Shown here piece after piece: positions 31,053 to 39,728 of a DNA stretch of 64,000 nt. The position numbers and the translations under genes were made by a program. The stretch spans positions 1-64,000 of the forward strand of contig DASXGX010000137.1 in the NCBI GenBank assembly GCA_036488815.1, given 5' to 3'. The stretch's first letter is position 1; every line of letters starts with the position of its first letter. The stretch comes from Roseiarcus sp036488815. Its GTDB lineage: Bacteria > Pseudomonadota > Alphaproteobacteria > Rhizobiales > Beijerinckiaceae. Under the pieces are notes generated by a model. The model was not told the DNA's origin. It did no database searches and worked only from the letters and a program-made list of their open reading frames with translations.

Positions 31053-32435
31053 ATGTTCAAAGCGCTGAGCGCGCGGTCAATCGCCTCCCGCCTGTTCATC
31101 TCCGCCGCGTTTTGGAGCGCGACGATCCTGTTCATCGCCGGGCTCGGCCTCTCCGCGCTCAATGCGCGCTGGAGCGAGGCGAACTTCGACGAGCAGCTCG
31201 GCGTGTATCTCAAGGCCCTGGTCGCCAACCTCGCGGTAAGCGGCGACGAGACGCGCGCCGGCGCCTCGTCGGTGATCGACCCACAATTCGAACTCGCCTT
31301 CTCCGGCTGGTATTGGCAGATCACGCGCCTCGACGTCACGCCGCCGGAAATCCGGACGTCGCGCTCGTTGTTCGCCACCCAACTGCCGAGCCTCAGCGAC
31401 TCCGACAAGCCCGACCGACTCGGCGTCCGGCGCGGCTACGTCGACGGGCCGGACAATCGTCCGCTACGCGTGATCGCCCGCGAGATCGACGCCGGCGACG
31501 AGGGACGCTTTCTCGTGCAGGTCGCCGCAAACGCCGACGTGATCCAACAGCAGATCAACCGCTTCGAATATTCGCTCGCCGCGACGTTCCTCATTCTCGC
31601 GGTCGCGCTGATCGGCTCGACCGCCCTTGCGGTGCGCTACGGCCTGCGCCCGCTCAGGGTGCTGCAGGAGGGGCTCGCCGCCGTCCGCCGCGGCGAAGCC
31701 GAGCGGATCAGCGGCGAGTTTCCTCACGACGTCGCCCCGCTCGCGGCCGAGGTCAATCTGCTGCTCGACGTGAACCGCGGCGTCGTCGAGCGGGCGCGCA
31801 CCCAGGTCGGCAATCTCGCCCATGCGCTGAAGACGCCGCTCAGCGTGATCGTCAACGAAGCCGATTCGAACAGTCCGACCCTAGCCGAGAAGGTGCTGGA
31901 CCAGGCGGGGGTGATGCGCCGCCAGGTGAGCTTCTATCTCGATCGCGCGCGGGCGGCGGCGCGCGCCAGCGCCCCCGGCGCAGCGACCGACGTGAGGCAC
32001 GTGATCGACGGGCTCGTGCGCACCTTCGAGAAAGTCTATCGCGACCGGGCGCTCGTGTTTACGGTCGAAGCGCCGGACGGCCTGCGCTTTCGCGGCGAAG
32101 CTCAGGATCTGACCGACCTGATCGGCAACCTCCTCGATAATGCAGGCAAGTGGGCGCATGAGCGCATCGTCATTCACGCGGAGCGCGACCCCCTGCCCGA
32201 CGCCGCCGGACGGTTCTACTTCACCGCCTGGATCGACGACGACGGCCCCGGCCTCGACCCCGACGAGCGCGCCGCCGCGCTGGTGCGCGGGCAGAAGCTC
32301 GACGAGTCGCGCCCGGGCTCCGGCCTCGGCCTCTCGATCGTCGCCGATCTCGCCACGGTGTACGGCGGCGCGCTGCATCTCGAGGAGAACCCGCTCGGCG
32401 GCCTCAGGGCGCGGCTGCGGCTGCCGCGATTTTGA
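31053..32435 (+). CDS. feuQ: Sensor histidine kinase, FeuQ-like
   Basis: A 460-residue inner-membrane kinase partnered with the regulator 43 bases upstream. Two membrane segments (about 15-38 and 175-195) enclose a periplasmic sensor; then HAMP (about 195-245), phosphoacceptor His257 in NLAHALKTPL, N box NLLDNAGKW, and DDDGPGL and GSGLGLSI of the ATPase lid. GGAGG lies upstream of the ATG. The downstream neighbour is ccmI, a neighbourhood I recall for feu genes in rhizobia in a different order. Confidence 0.92.
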   Translation: MFKALSARSIASRLFISAAFWSATILFIAGLGLSALNARWSEANFDEQLGVYLKALVANLAVSGDETRAGASSVIDPQFELAFSGWYWQITRLDVTPPEIRTSRSLFATQLPSLSDSDKPDRLGVRRGYVDGPDNRPLRVIAREIDAGDEGRFLVQVAANADVIQQQINRFEYSLAATFLILAVALIGSTALAVRYGLRPLRVLQEGLAAVRRGEAERISGEFPHDVAPLAAEVNLLLDVNRGVVERARTQVGNLAHALKTPLSVIVNEADSNSPTLAEKVLDQAGVMRRQVSFYLDRARAAARASAPGAATDVRHVIDGLVRTFEKVYRDRALVFTVEAPDGLRFRGEAQDLTDLIGNLLDNAGKWAHERIVIHAERDPLPDAAGRFYFTAWIDDDGPGLDPDERAAALVRGQKLDESRPGSGLGLSIVADLATVYGGALHLEENPLGGLRARLRLPRF

Positions 32436-32565
32436 CCGCAGCAGAAAGACCCTATCGCCTGTTTTCGGTCGCCGAAATGCTTTAAGACCCACCCGAACCG
32501 CTGGGCTCTGCGCGCTTGCGCGCATCGCGGCGGGCGGCCGCTCCCCTGCCGCAGAAGAGGCTGCT

Positions 32566-33681
32566 TTGACGCTGTGGATCGTCCTTGCCGGAATGACGGG
32601 CCTCGCCGTGTTGTGCGCCCTGTGGCCGCTGGCCTTCCGCGCCAACCAAAGCCCTGCTCCGGCGAGCGACGTCGCCTTCTACAAGGGGCAGATCGGCGAA
32701 ATCGAGCGCGACGTGGAGCGCGGCCAACTCCCCCCTGGTGAGGCCGCGGCGGCGCGCGCGGAGGCGGTGCGCCGTCTCCTCGCGGCGAGCGCCGCCGAAA
32801 CGGCCGCGAGCCGGCCCCGCGAGGCGCTTGCCCTGCGCCGCGCCGCCGCGGTTCTCATTCTGATCGCCGTCCCGCTGGTCGCGCTCGGTCTCTACGCGCG
32901 CCTCGGCCGTCCGGAACTGCCCGACGAGCCGTTGGCGAGCCGGGCGCCGGACCTGAAGACGCCGGAGGGCGTCGAGGCGGCGATCGCGCGCATCGAGTCG
33001 CATCTCGTGGCCTCGCCCGACGACGCCAAGGGATGGGCGGTGATCGCGCCCGTCTATATGCGCCTCGGGCGCTTCAGCGACGCGGTCAACGCTTATCAAC
33101 AATTGCTTCGCCTCAAAGGCGAGAGCGCGATGCTGCGCGCGAGCTACGGCGAGGCGCTGGTGGGCGCCGCGAACGGCCTCGTCACGGCCGACGCGCGCGC
33201 CGCCTTCGACAAGGCGCTGGGCGAAGAGCCGGGTCTGCCCGCCGCGCGCTTTTATCGCGCCCTCGCCGCCGAGCAGGACGGCGACAAGACGAAGGCGATC
33301 GACATGTATCAGGCGCTGCTGAAAGACGCGCCGAAAGGCGCGGTCTGGCGCCAAGCCTTGTCGGCGCGGCTGGCGGCGCTCCAGAACACGGCACCTGCGG
33401 AGCAGCCGGGAGGCGCGACGGAGACGAACACGCAGGCCGTCACAAGCGATCCCCAGCAGCAGCAAATGATCCACGGCATGGTCGAAAGCCTGGCGACTCG
33501 CCTCGCGCAGAGCGGCGGCGACGCGAGCGAGTGGGCGCGGCTCGTCCGTTCCTACATCGTGCTGCATGAGCCCGACAAAGCGCGCGACGCGCTCGCTTCG
33601 GCGCGTAAGGCGCTGGCGGCCGATCCGGCGAGCGCGGGCCAACTCGACCTGCTCGCGCGCGAACTCGGACTCGGGGGCTGA
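32566..33681 (+). CDS. ccmI: Cytochrome c maturation protein CcmI
   Basis: A 371-residue inner-membrane protein that holds apocytochrome c for haem attachment. Two membrane segments (about 2-20 and 95-115) and a periplasmic TPR region follow. The start is a TTG: AAGAGG lies five bases upstream and TLWIVLAGMTGL matches the usual N-terminus; no suitable ATG exists. It is the first of a ccmI-ccmE-ccmF-ccmH block, with gaps of 3 to -4 bases. Confidence 0.9.
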   Translation: MTLWIVLAGMTGLAVLCALWPLAFRANQSPAPASDVAFYKGQIGEIERDVERGQLPPGEAAAARAEAVRRLLAASAAETAASRPREALALRRAAAVLILIAVPLVALGLYARLGRPELPDEPLASRAPDLKTPEGVEAAIARIESHLVASPDDAKGWAVIAPVYMRLGRFSDAVNAYQQLLRLKGESAMLRASYGEALVGAANGLVTADARAAFDKALGEEPGLPAARFYRALAAEQDGDKTKAIDMYQALLKDAPKGAVWRQALSARLAALQNTAPAEQPGGATETNTQAVTSDPQQQQMIHGMVESLATRLAQSGGDASEWARLVRSYIVLHEPDKARDALASARKALAADPASAGQLDLLARELGLGG

Positions 33682-33684
33682 GCG

Positions 33685-34131
33685 ATGACGCGCAAAGGCC
33701 GCCGCCTCGCCCTGATCGGAGCCGCTCTCACCGTCGTCGCCGGCGCGGCGGGCCTCGCGCTTTATGCGCTGAGCGACAGCATCGTGTTCTTCTACAGCCC
33801 GAGCGAAATCCTGCAAAAGAAGGTCGAGGCGGGCGCGCGCGTCAGGGTCGGCGGCCTCGTCGAAGCAGGCTCGGTCGTCAAATCGGCCGGCGAGAAGCTC
33901 GACTTTTCGATCACCGACGGCGCCAACACGATCAAGGTGGACTATCAGGGTCTGCCGCCCGATCTTTTCCGCGAGGGACAGGGGGTGGTCGCCGAAGGCG
34001 TTCTGGAGCGCTCCGGGATCGTGCGCGCCGAGACCATTCTGGCCAAGCACGACGAACGCTACATGCCGCGCGAGGTCGTCGACTCGCTGAAGAAACAGGG
34101 CCGTTGGCAAGAAGGGAGCGCCAATCCGTGA
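33685..34131 (+). CDS. ccmE: Haem chaperone CcmE
   Basis: A 148-residue periplasmic haem carrier with one N-terminal anchor (LIGAALTVVAGAAGLALYAL). It binds haem covalently through His122 (AKHDERYMP, with Tyr126 nearby), and passes it to CcmF/CcmH. Length and the OB-fold core (VGGLVEAGSV, YQGLPPDLFREGQGVV) are normal. It starts three bases after the ccmI stop and its stop overlaps ccmF. Confidence 0.96.
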   Translation: MTRKGRRLALIGAALTVVAGAAGLALYALSDSIVFFYSPSEILQKKVEAGARVRVGGLVEAGSVVKSAGEKLDFSITDGANTIKVDYQGLPPDLFREGQGVVAEGVLERSGIVRAETILAKHDERYMPREVVDSLKKQGRWQEGSANP

Positions 34132-36107
34132 TCGTCGAGGTCGGCCACTACGCTTTGGCTCTGGCGCTCGCCTTGGCGCTCGTTCAGGCAATCCCGCCGC
34201 TGATCGGCGCGTGGCGCGGCGACCGCGCGCTGATGGGGATCGCCTCGAGCGCGGCGCTCGGACAATTCGTCCTGCTCGCCGTCTCCTTCGCCGCGCTCGG
34301 CTATGCGCATCTGACCTCGGACTTCTCGGTGCTCAACGTCGCCGAGAATTCGCACAGCGCCGTGCCCGGCATCTACAAATTCTCGGGGATCTGGGGCAAC
34401 CACGAAGGCTCGATGTTGCTCTGGGTGCTGATCCTCGGCGCCTTCGGCGCGCTCGTCGCGACCTTCGGGCGGAGCCTGCCCGTGAAGCTGCGCGCCAACG
34501 CGCTCGCCGTGCAGGGGCTGATCGGCGCCGCCTTCCTCATCTTCATCCTGTTGACCTCGAACCCGTTCGAGCGCCTGTCGCCCGCGCCCTTCGAGGGACG
34601 CGACCTCAACCCGGTGCTGCAAGACCCCGGCCTCGCGATCCATCCGCCGTTGCTCTATCTCGGCTATGTCGGCTTCTCGATCGTCTTCTCTTTCGCCGCC
34701 GCGGCGCTGATCGAGGGCCGCATCGACGCCGCCTGGGCGCGCTTCGTGCGGCCGTTCGCGCTCGTCGCCTGGTGCTTCCTGACGCTCGGCATCGCGATGG
34801 GCTCCTACTGGGCCTATTACACGCTCGGCTGGGGCGGCTTCTGGTTCTGGGACCCGGTCGAGAACGCCTCGCTGATGCCCTGGCTCGCCGGAACGGCCTT
34901 CGTCCATTCGGTCGCGGTGATGGAAAAGCGCGACGCGCTGAAGGTGTGGACGATCTTCCTCGCCATTCTCGCCTTTTCCTTCTCGCTGCTCGGCACGTTC
35001 CTGGTGCGCTCGGGCGTGCTGACCTCGGTGCACGCTTTCGCCAACGATCCCCGGCGCGGCGTCTTCATTCTCGCCATCCTCGCCGTCTTCATCGCCGGTT
35101 CGCTGAGCCTGTTCGCCTGGCGCGCCCCGACGCTCAAGCAGGGCGGCATCTTCGCGCCGATCTCGCGCGAGGGCGCGCTGGTGCTCAATAACCTGCTGCT
35201 GACGACCGCCGCCGCGACGGTGTTCTTCGGCACGCTCTACCCGCTGGCGCTCGAGCAACTGACGGGCGAGAAGATCACCGTCGGCGCGCCCTTCTTCAAC
35301 CTGACGGTCGGCGCGCTGCTGCTCGTCCTTTGCTTCGTGACGCCGTTCGGCTTCTCGATGGCGTGGAAGCGCGGCGACCTGCTCGGCGTCGCGCAGCGCC
35401 TGTTGGTCGCGCTGGCCGCGGGGTTCGTCGTCTTCGTCGCGCTGCTCGCCGCGCTTCGCGGCGGCCCGGTGCTGGCGCCGATCGCGGCCGGCCTGGCGAT
35501 CTTCATCGTCGCCGGAACCTTCGTCGAAATCGCCTCGCGCCTCTGGCGACGCGGCGGCTCGCTCGCGCTGGCGCTCAATCGGGCGCTCGGGCTGCCGCTC
35601 TCGTTCTGGGGCGGCGCGCTCGCCCATATGGGCGCCGGCGTCCTGCTGCTCGGTCTCGCCTCGACCGGCTTCGGCGCCGAGACGATCGCGACGATGCGGG
35701 TCGGCGCGCCGCAGAACGTCGGGCCTTACGAAGTCGTCGTCGACACGGTCGGCACCCGCGACGGTCCCAACTATCGCGAGACGGTCGCGCCGATGTCGAT
35801 CCGCTCCGGCGGCGTCGTCGTCGCCCTGGTGGAGCCGGCGCGCCGTCAGTTCGCGACGCGGCAGATGGCGACGACGCAGGCCGGCATCGCGACGTTGAAC
35901 TTCGGGCAGGTCTACATTTCGATCGGCGACCCCGCCGCAGATGGATCCGTCCCGGCGCGCCTCTACTGGAAGCCGCTGGTGACCCTGATCTGGCTCGGGG
36001 CTTGTGTGATGGCGTTCGGCGGCGCCGTGTCGCTCGCCGACCGGCGCCTGCGGTTCGGCGCGCCGGTCCGCGCCAAATCGGCCGCTGCGGCGGTTGCGGC
36101 GGAATGA
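34128..36107 (+). CDS. ccmF: Haem lyase subunit CcmF
   Basis: A 659-residue polytopic membrane protein of the haem-lyase complex. It has the WWD-type signature GGFWFWDPVENASLMPWL and conserved His in GNHEGSMLLW. The start is a GTG that overlaps the ccmE stop (GTGA) after GGGAG; the upstream ATG at 34104 lies inside ccmE. The C-terminal periplasmic part ends near residue 659. Its stop overlaps the ccmH start. Confidence 0.96.
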   Translation: MIVEVGHYALALALALALVQAIPPLIGAWRGDRALMGIASSAALGQFVLLAVSFAALGYAHLTSDFSVLNVAENSHSAVPGIYKFSGIWGNHEGSMLLWVLILGAFGALVATFGRSLPVKLRANALAVQGLIGAAFLIFILLTSNPFERLSPAPFEGRDLNPVLQDPGLAIHPPLLYLGYVGFSIVFSFAAAALIEGRIDAAWARFVRPFALVAWCFLTLGIAMGSYWAYYTLGWGGFWFWDPVENASLMPWLAGTAFVHSVAVMEKRDALKVWTIFLAILAFSFSLLGTFLVRSGVLTSVHAFANDPRRGVFILAILAVFIAGSLSLFAWRAPTLKQGGIFAPISREGALVLNNLLLTTAAATVFFGTLYPLALEQLTGEKITVGAPFFNLTVGALLLVLCFVTPFGFSMAWKRGDLLGVAQRLLVALAAGFVVFVALLAALRGGPVLAPIAAGLAIFIVAGTFVEIASRLWRRGGSLALALNRALGLPLSFWGGALAHMGAGVLLLGLASTGFGAETIATMRVGAPQNVGPYEVVVDTVGTRDGPNYRETVAPMSIRSGGVVVALVEPARRQFATRQMATTQAGIATLNFGQVYISIGDPAADGSVPARLYWKPLVTLIWLGACVMAFGGAVSLADRRLRFGAPVRAKSAAAAVAAE

Positions 36108-36574
36108 CGATGAAAGCGCTCCGCGCCGCCCTCGCCGCCGCGCTCCTGCTCGCCGCCGGCGCCGCCGGCGCAGTGGAGCCCGACGAGGTGATGAAGGACC
36201 CGGCGCTCGAAGCGCGCGCGCGAAACCTGTCGGCGGAGCTGCGCTGCATGGTCTGCCAGAACCAGTCGATCGACGATTCCGAGGCGCCGCTGGCGCACGA
36301 CATCCGCGTCCTGATCCGCGAGCGCATCGCCAAGGGCGACAGCAACGCGGCGGTGCGCACCTTCCTCGTCTCGCGCTACGGCGACTTCATTCTCCTGAAG
36401 CCGCCCTTCAAGCTGGATACGCTGCTGCTGTGGCTCTCCGCGCCGCTGACCCTGGCGCTCGGCGCGCTCGGGATTTGGAGCGCGACGCGCCGCCGGCGCG
36501 AGGCGACGCCGGCGCTGAGCGCCGAAGAGGAAGCGCGCCTCGCGGCGTTGTCCGGCGACGGCGAGGGACGCTAG
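36104..36574 (+). CDS. ccmH: Apocytochrome c thiol reductant/lyase CcmH
   Basis: A 156-residue protein with a signal peptide (ALAAALLLAAGAAGA), the redox motif LRCMVCQNQSI and a C-terminal membrane segment (LDTLLLWLSAPLTLALGALGIW). It keeps haem-binding cysteines reduced before ligation. It overlaps ccmF by four bases and ends the operon. degP, which often follows in rhizobia, is absent; a dispersed repeat lies there instead. Confidence 0.95.
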   Translation: MTMKALRAALAAALLLAAGAAGAVEPDEVMKDPALEARARNLSAELRCMVCQNQSIDDSEAPLAHDIRVLIRERIAKGDSNAAVRTFLVSRYGDFILLKPPFKLDTLLLWLSAPLTLALGALGIWSATRRRREATPALSAEEEARLAALSGDGEGR

Positions 36575-36737
36575 AACCCTCTGCATTTTCGTAGAAGCAG
36601 ACCTTCCGGAGTCCACTTGTCATGCCCGCGAAAGCGGGCATCCAGGAGTCAAGGGCGAAGGCCTGCGGGTTGTCTGGACCCCCGCTTTTCGTGGGGGTGA
36701 CAGGCTGCGTGCGTCCCCAAAAAGCAAAGCGCTCTAA
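36575..36737 (+). repeat. Dispersed palindromic repeat, copy 3 (full, extended)
   Basis: Leader TTTTCGTAGAAGCAG, left hairpin GCCCGC-GAAA-GCGGGC at 36618-36645, joining segment AGTCAAGGGCGAAGGC, right hairpin CCCCCGC-TTTTC-GTGGGGG, trailer AAAAAGCAAAGCGCTCT. It is nearly identical over about 160 bases to copy 5 (39562-39725). Confidence 0.92.
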
Positions 36738-37113
36738 AACATCCCGTGCGAGCGTGAATCCCGGCGCCTCGTCGAGCCTTACGCCAAATCTCCGCATGCT
36801 TTCGTCAAGCGGAGTCAAATTATGTCAAGCCGCGTCAAGGTTTCGCTTGACGCTCGCCCCTGCAATGTCAGCGGCTTAAGCCGCCGTGCCTTGACGAACG
36901 CCGCCTCGGCGCGAATGCCTTGACGCCGCGGCCTCGCTCGTTGCGGCGAACGATGGGCAAGGATAGCTGTCGTTTGGCGAATCGGGAAGGAATTGTCGGG
37001 CGGCGGCTTTGCGGAGCGGGCCGCGACGGCCATCGTAGACGGGCTTCGCGCCTTTACAGCCGCTAGGCTAACCGCGACGCCATCAAAGCCTGGGAACCAA
37101 GGAGGAGAAACGC
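36738..37113. other. Gene-free stretch with clustered GTCAAG/CTTGAC words
   Basis: Between copy 3 and the DUF1801 gene. GTCAAG or its complement occurs at about 36804, 36824, 36834, 36846, 36888 and 36918. No open frame with domain support. It should hold the promoter of the DUF1801 gene; the repeated word may be a binding site or chance. Confidence 0.45.
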
Positions 37114-37512
37114 ATGAAGACGAGTGCGCCGCAGGACGGCAAGTCTCCTTCCCAGCTGATCGACGAGAGGATCGAGGCGCTCGGCGACTGGCGCGGCAGG
37201 ATGCTCGGCCGGCTGCGCGCCTTGGTGAAGGAAGCCGACCCCGAAGTCGTCGAGGAGTGGAAGTGGCGAGGGGTTCCGGTCTGGGCGCACGACGGACTGA
37301 TCTGCACCGGCGAGACGTACAAGAACATCGTGAAGATGACTTTCGCCAAGGGCGCGGCGCTGCAGGATCCTTCCGGCCTTTTCAACTCGAGCCTTGACGG
37401 CAACACAAGGCGCGCCATCGATTTCCACGAGGGCGAGGAGATCGACGAGGAGGCGCTAAAGACTCTCGTCCGCGCCGCCGTGACGCTGAACACGTCCAGA
37501 GGCAAGAGCTAA
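37114..37512 (+). CDS. DUF1801-domain protein
   Basis: A 132-residue cytoplasmic protein of the YdhG/YobT-like DUF1801 family. Typical elements are the N-terminal helix with RLRALVKEADPEVVEEWKW, the WAHDGLICTGETYKNIVKMTF strands, and a C-terminal helix (EEALKTLVRAAVTL). AAGGAGG lies upstream of the ATG. Relatives show frataxin-like folds and unclear functions. Monocistronic with repeat copies on both sides. Confidence 0.88.
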   Translation: MKTSAPQDGKSPSQLIDERIEALGDWRGRMLGRLRALVKEADPEVVEEWKWRGVPVWAHDGLICTGETYKNIVKMTFAKGAALQDPSGLFNSSLDGNTRRAIDFHEGEEIDEEALKTLVRAAVTLNTSRGKS

Positions 37513-37616
37513 CGCGCTTTGCTTTTGGTTGATCCGCGGCGGTCATCCCAGCGAAAACTACCGCCGCAGGCCTTCGCCCTTTGACCCTGGATGCCCGCTT
37601 TTCGCGGGCATGACAG
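37511..37616 (-). repeat. Dispersed palindromic repeat, copy 4 (full, inverted)
   Basis: Starts two bases before the DUF1801 stop codon ends with ACGCGCTTTGCTTTTGGTTGA (trailer, reversed), then a degraded right hairpin, then CCTTCGCCCTTTGACCCTGG and the left hairpin GCCCGCTTTTCGCGGGC at about 37592-37609. The opposite orientation to copy 3. Confidence 0.88.
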
Positions 37617-37816
37617 GTCCCGCTTAGGTTGCGTCGATCAAAACGCAGCGCGCTCCAACCAAACGCAGACTGCTCTCCCCGGATCGCCCTTTGGCGGCCT
37701 GCAAATGCACGCCGCGCCGGCGGCCCAGCCGCACGCGCGAAACCGCGTTCGATCCCGCCCCTTGCCCGGCGGCGCGCGTGGCGCCAAAAGAACGCAACGC
37801 CCAGGGAGCCCCGCTC

Positions 37817-39004
37817 ATGCTGCATGTCGTCCCCGCCTTCTCGCGCATCGGCGAGGAGAACGCTTTCGCCGTCCTCGCCAAAGCGGCGGAGCTGCAGCGT
37901 CAAGGGCGCGACATCATCAACCTCGGCATCGGCCAGCCCGATTTCAAAACGCCGCCGCATATCGTCGAGGCGGCCATCAAGGCGCTGCGCGACGGCGAGC
38001 ACGGCTACACCGCGGCGACCGGCATCCTGCCGCTGCGTGAGGCGGTGGCGGCCGATCTCCATCGCCGCTTCGGCGTCGAGGTCTCGCCGGATCTCGTGAT
38101 GATCGTGCCGGGCGGCAAGGTCACGATGCACATGGCGATCCTGATGTTCGGCGCGCCGGGGGTCGACATCCTCTATCCCGACCCGGGCTTTCCGATTTAT
38201 CGCTCGATGATCGAGTTCACCGGCGCGCGCGCCGTGCCGATCCCGATGCGCGAGGAAAACGGCTTCGCCTTCTCCGCCGAGGAAACGCTGGCGCTGATGA
38301 CGCCGCAGACGCGGCTGATCATCCTCAATTCGCCCGCCAACCCAACCGGCGGCGTGACGCCGCGCGAAGAGATCGACAAGCTCGTCGCCGGCCTTGCGCG
38401 CTGGCCCGACGTCGCGATCCTCTCCGACGAGATCTACGGCCAGATGGCCTACGACAATCACCAGCATCAGTCCTTGCTGGCCTATCCCGAAATCCGCGAC
38501 CGGCTGATCCTGCTCGACGGCTGGTCGAAGACCTATGCGATGACCGGCTGGCGGCTCGGCTTCTCCGTCTGGCCGAAAGGCCTGTACGAAAGCGCGCGCA
38601 AGCTCGCGGTCAATTCCTTCTCCTGCGTGAATTCCGCGGCGCAGTTCGCCGGCCTCGCGGCGCTCACCGGCCCGCAGGATGCGGTGGCGGCGATGGTGGC
38701 CGAGTTCGACGCCCGCCGGAAAATCGTCGTCGAGGGGCTCAACGCGCTGCCGGGCGTTCGTTCGGCGATCCCGAAAGGCGCCTTCTACGCCTTCCCCAAT
38801 ATCTCGGCGACCGGCTGGAAAGCCAAGCCGCTCGCGGCGGCGCTGCTCGAAGAGGTCGGCGTCGCGACGCTCGGCGGCCCCGACTTCGGCGTCCACGGAG
38901 AGGGCTACCTTCGCCTGTCCTACGCGAATTCTCGCGAGAACATCGTCAAGGCGCTCGGCCGCATCGGCGAGTTCCTACAAAACCGGGCGCCGCCCGCCCC
39001 CTGA
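37817..39004 (+). CDS. PLP-dependent aminotransferase, class I (aspartate-type)
   Basis: A 395-residue fold-type I aminotransferase. N-terminal INLGIGQPDF, the ILNSPANPTGG and LSDEIYG segments that bind PLP, and the Schiff-base Lys in GWSKTYAMTGWRLGFSVW. It converts an amino acid and a 2-oxo acid; substrate specificity cannot be read, though it is closest in feel to the alphaproteobacterial aspartate/tyrosine group. The chosen ATG follows GGGAG; a longer frame adds an unlikely Arg-rich leader. Confidence 0.92.
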   Translation: MLHVVPAFSRIGEENAFAVLAKAAELQRQGRDIINLGIGQPDFKTPPHIVEAAIKALRDGEHGYTAATGILPLREAVAADLHRRFGVEVSPDLVMIVPGGKVTMHMAILMFGAPGVDILYPDPGFPIYRSMIEFTGARAVPIPMREENGFAFSAEETLALMTPQTRLIILNSPANPTGGVTPREEIDKLVAGLARWPDVAILSDEIYGQMAYDNHQHQSLLAYPEIRDRLILLDGWSKTYAMTGWRLGFSVWPKGLYESARKLAVNSFSCVNSAAQFAGLAALTGPQDAVAAMVAEFDARRKIVVEGLNALPGVRSAIPKGAFYAFPNISATGWKAKPLAAALLEEVGVATLGGPDFGVHGEGYLRLSYANSRENIVKALGRIGEFLQNRAPPAP

Positions 39005-39129
39005 TGCAGGATTGAGACGGCGCCGCCGATTCGTATCGCTCGCGAGCGGCGGGCCGCATTTCCCGATGCATGGCAGGCGAAACCCGTTTATGTCGTGACG
39101 GGGTCATCTTGCTCGTGGATCGTCCGATC

Positions 39130-39543
39130 ATGCGAATTCTTCTTCTCGTCGCCGCTCTCGCCGTCTCGACGACGGTCGCCGCAGCCGCCGAAGAAACGCG
39201 CCCCTCGCAAGCGGCGTGCGACCCCAGGAAGATCGGCGCCCGGGAGCTCGCCGACTGCCTGCGGTCGAACGCCGACAAGGCGGACAAGGATCTCAACGCG
39301 AGCGTCGACGCCGCCATCAAGAGCATCGACGGGCGAGCCGGCGTGATGTCGTCGCAGAAGGCGCGCTGGAAGCGTTCGCTCAACGACGCCGAGGCGCAAT
39401 GGCTCGGCTGGCGCGACACCGAATGCCAGGACGTCGCCCCGTTCGAAGCCGGCATGAGCGCCAAGGGCGGCGACCCGCGCCTCGCCTGCATCATCGACCG
39501 CGACGCCCAGCGCACCGCCGACATCAAATCGCGCTATCCGTGA
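39130..39543 (+). CDS. LprI-like (DUF1311) exported protein
   Basis: A 137-residue protein with a signal peptide (MRILLLVAALAVSTTVAAAA) and a mature helical domain with conserved features of lysozyme-inhibitor LprI-type DUF1311: CDPRKIGARELADCL, NDAEAQWLGWRDTECQ, and RLACIIDRDAQRTADIK, giving four Cys and the central W-RD-C. It may be a periplasmic lysozyme inhibitor; the role in this group is not settled. Followed by a repeat. Confidence 0.85.
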   Translation: MRILLLVAALAVSTTVAAAAEETRPSQAACDPRKIGARELADCLRSNADKADKDLNASVDAAIKSIDGRAGVMSSQKARWKRSLNDAEAQWLGWRDTECQDVAPFEAGMSAKGGDPRLACIIDRDAQRTADIKSRYP

Positions 39544-39561
39544 GCAAGCTGTAGCGACGGG

Positions 39562-39725
39562 CGCATTCCGCATTTTTGGTAGAAGCAGCCTCTCCGGATT
39601 CCACTTGTCATGCCCGCGAAAGCGGGCATCCAGGAGTCAAGGGCGAAGGCCTGCGGCGGCTATCTGGACCCTCGCTTTCGCGAGGGTGACAGGCCATGCA
39701 CGTCAACCAAAAAGCAAAGCGCTCT
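39562..39725 (+). repeat. Dispersed palindromic repeat, copy 5 (full, extended)
   Basis: Same organisation as copy 3, with left hairpin at 39606-39632 and right hairpin CCCTCGC-TTTC-GCGAGGG: the arm bases changed together (CCCCCGC to CCCTCGC and GGGGG to GAGGG), so base pairing is kept. Lies between the LprI-like and mmcB genes, which converge. Confidence 0.92.
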
Positions 39726-39728
39726 GGT

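Noticed and set aside
34059..35627. 522-codon minus-strand frame across ccmE/ccmF
   Set aside because: Shadow of ccmF; no domain, and it crosses a tight operon in the opposite direction.
36622..36879. 85-codon frame across repeat copy 3
   Set aside because: Its first half translates the repeat; such frames are by-products of the palindromic element.
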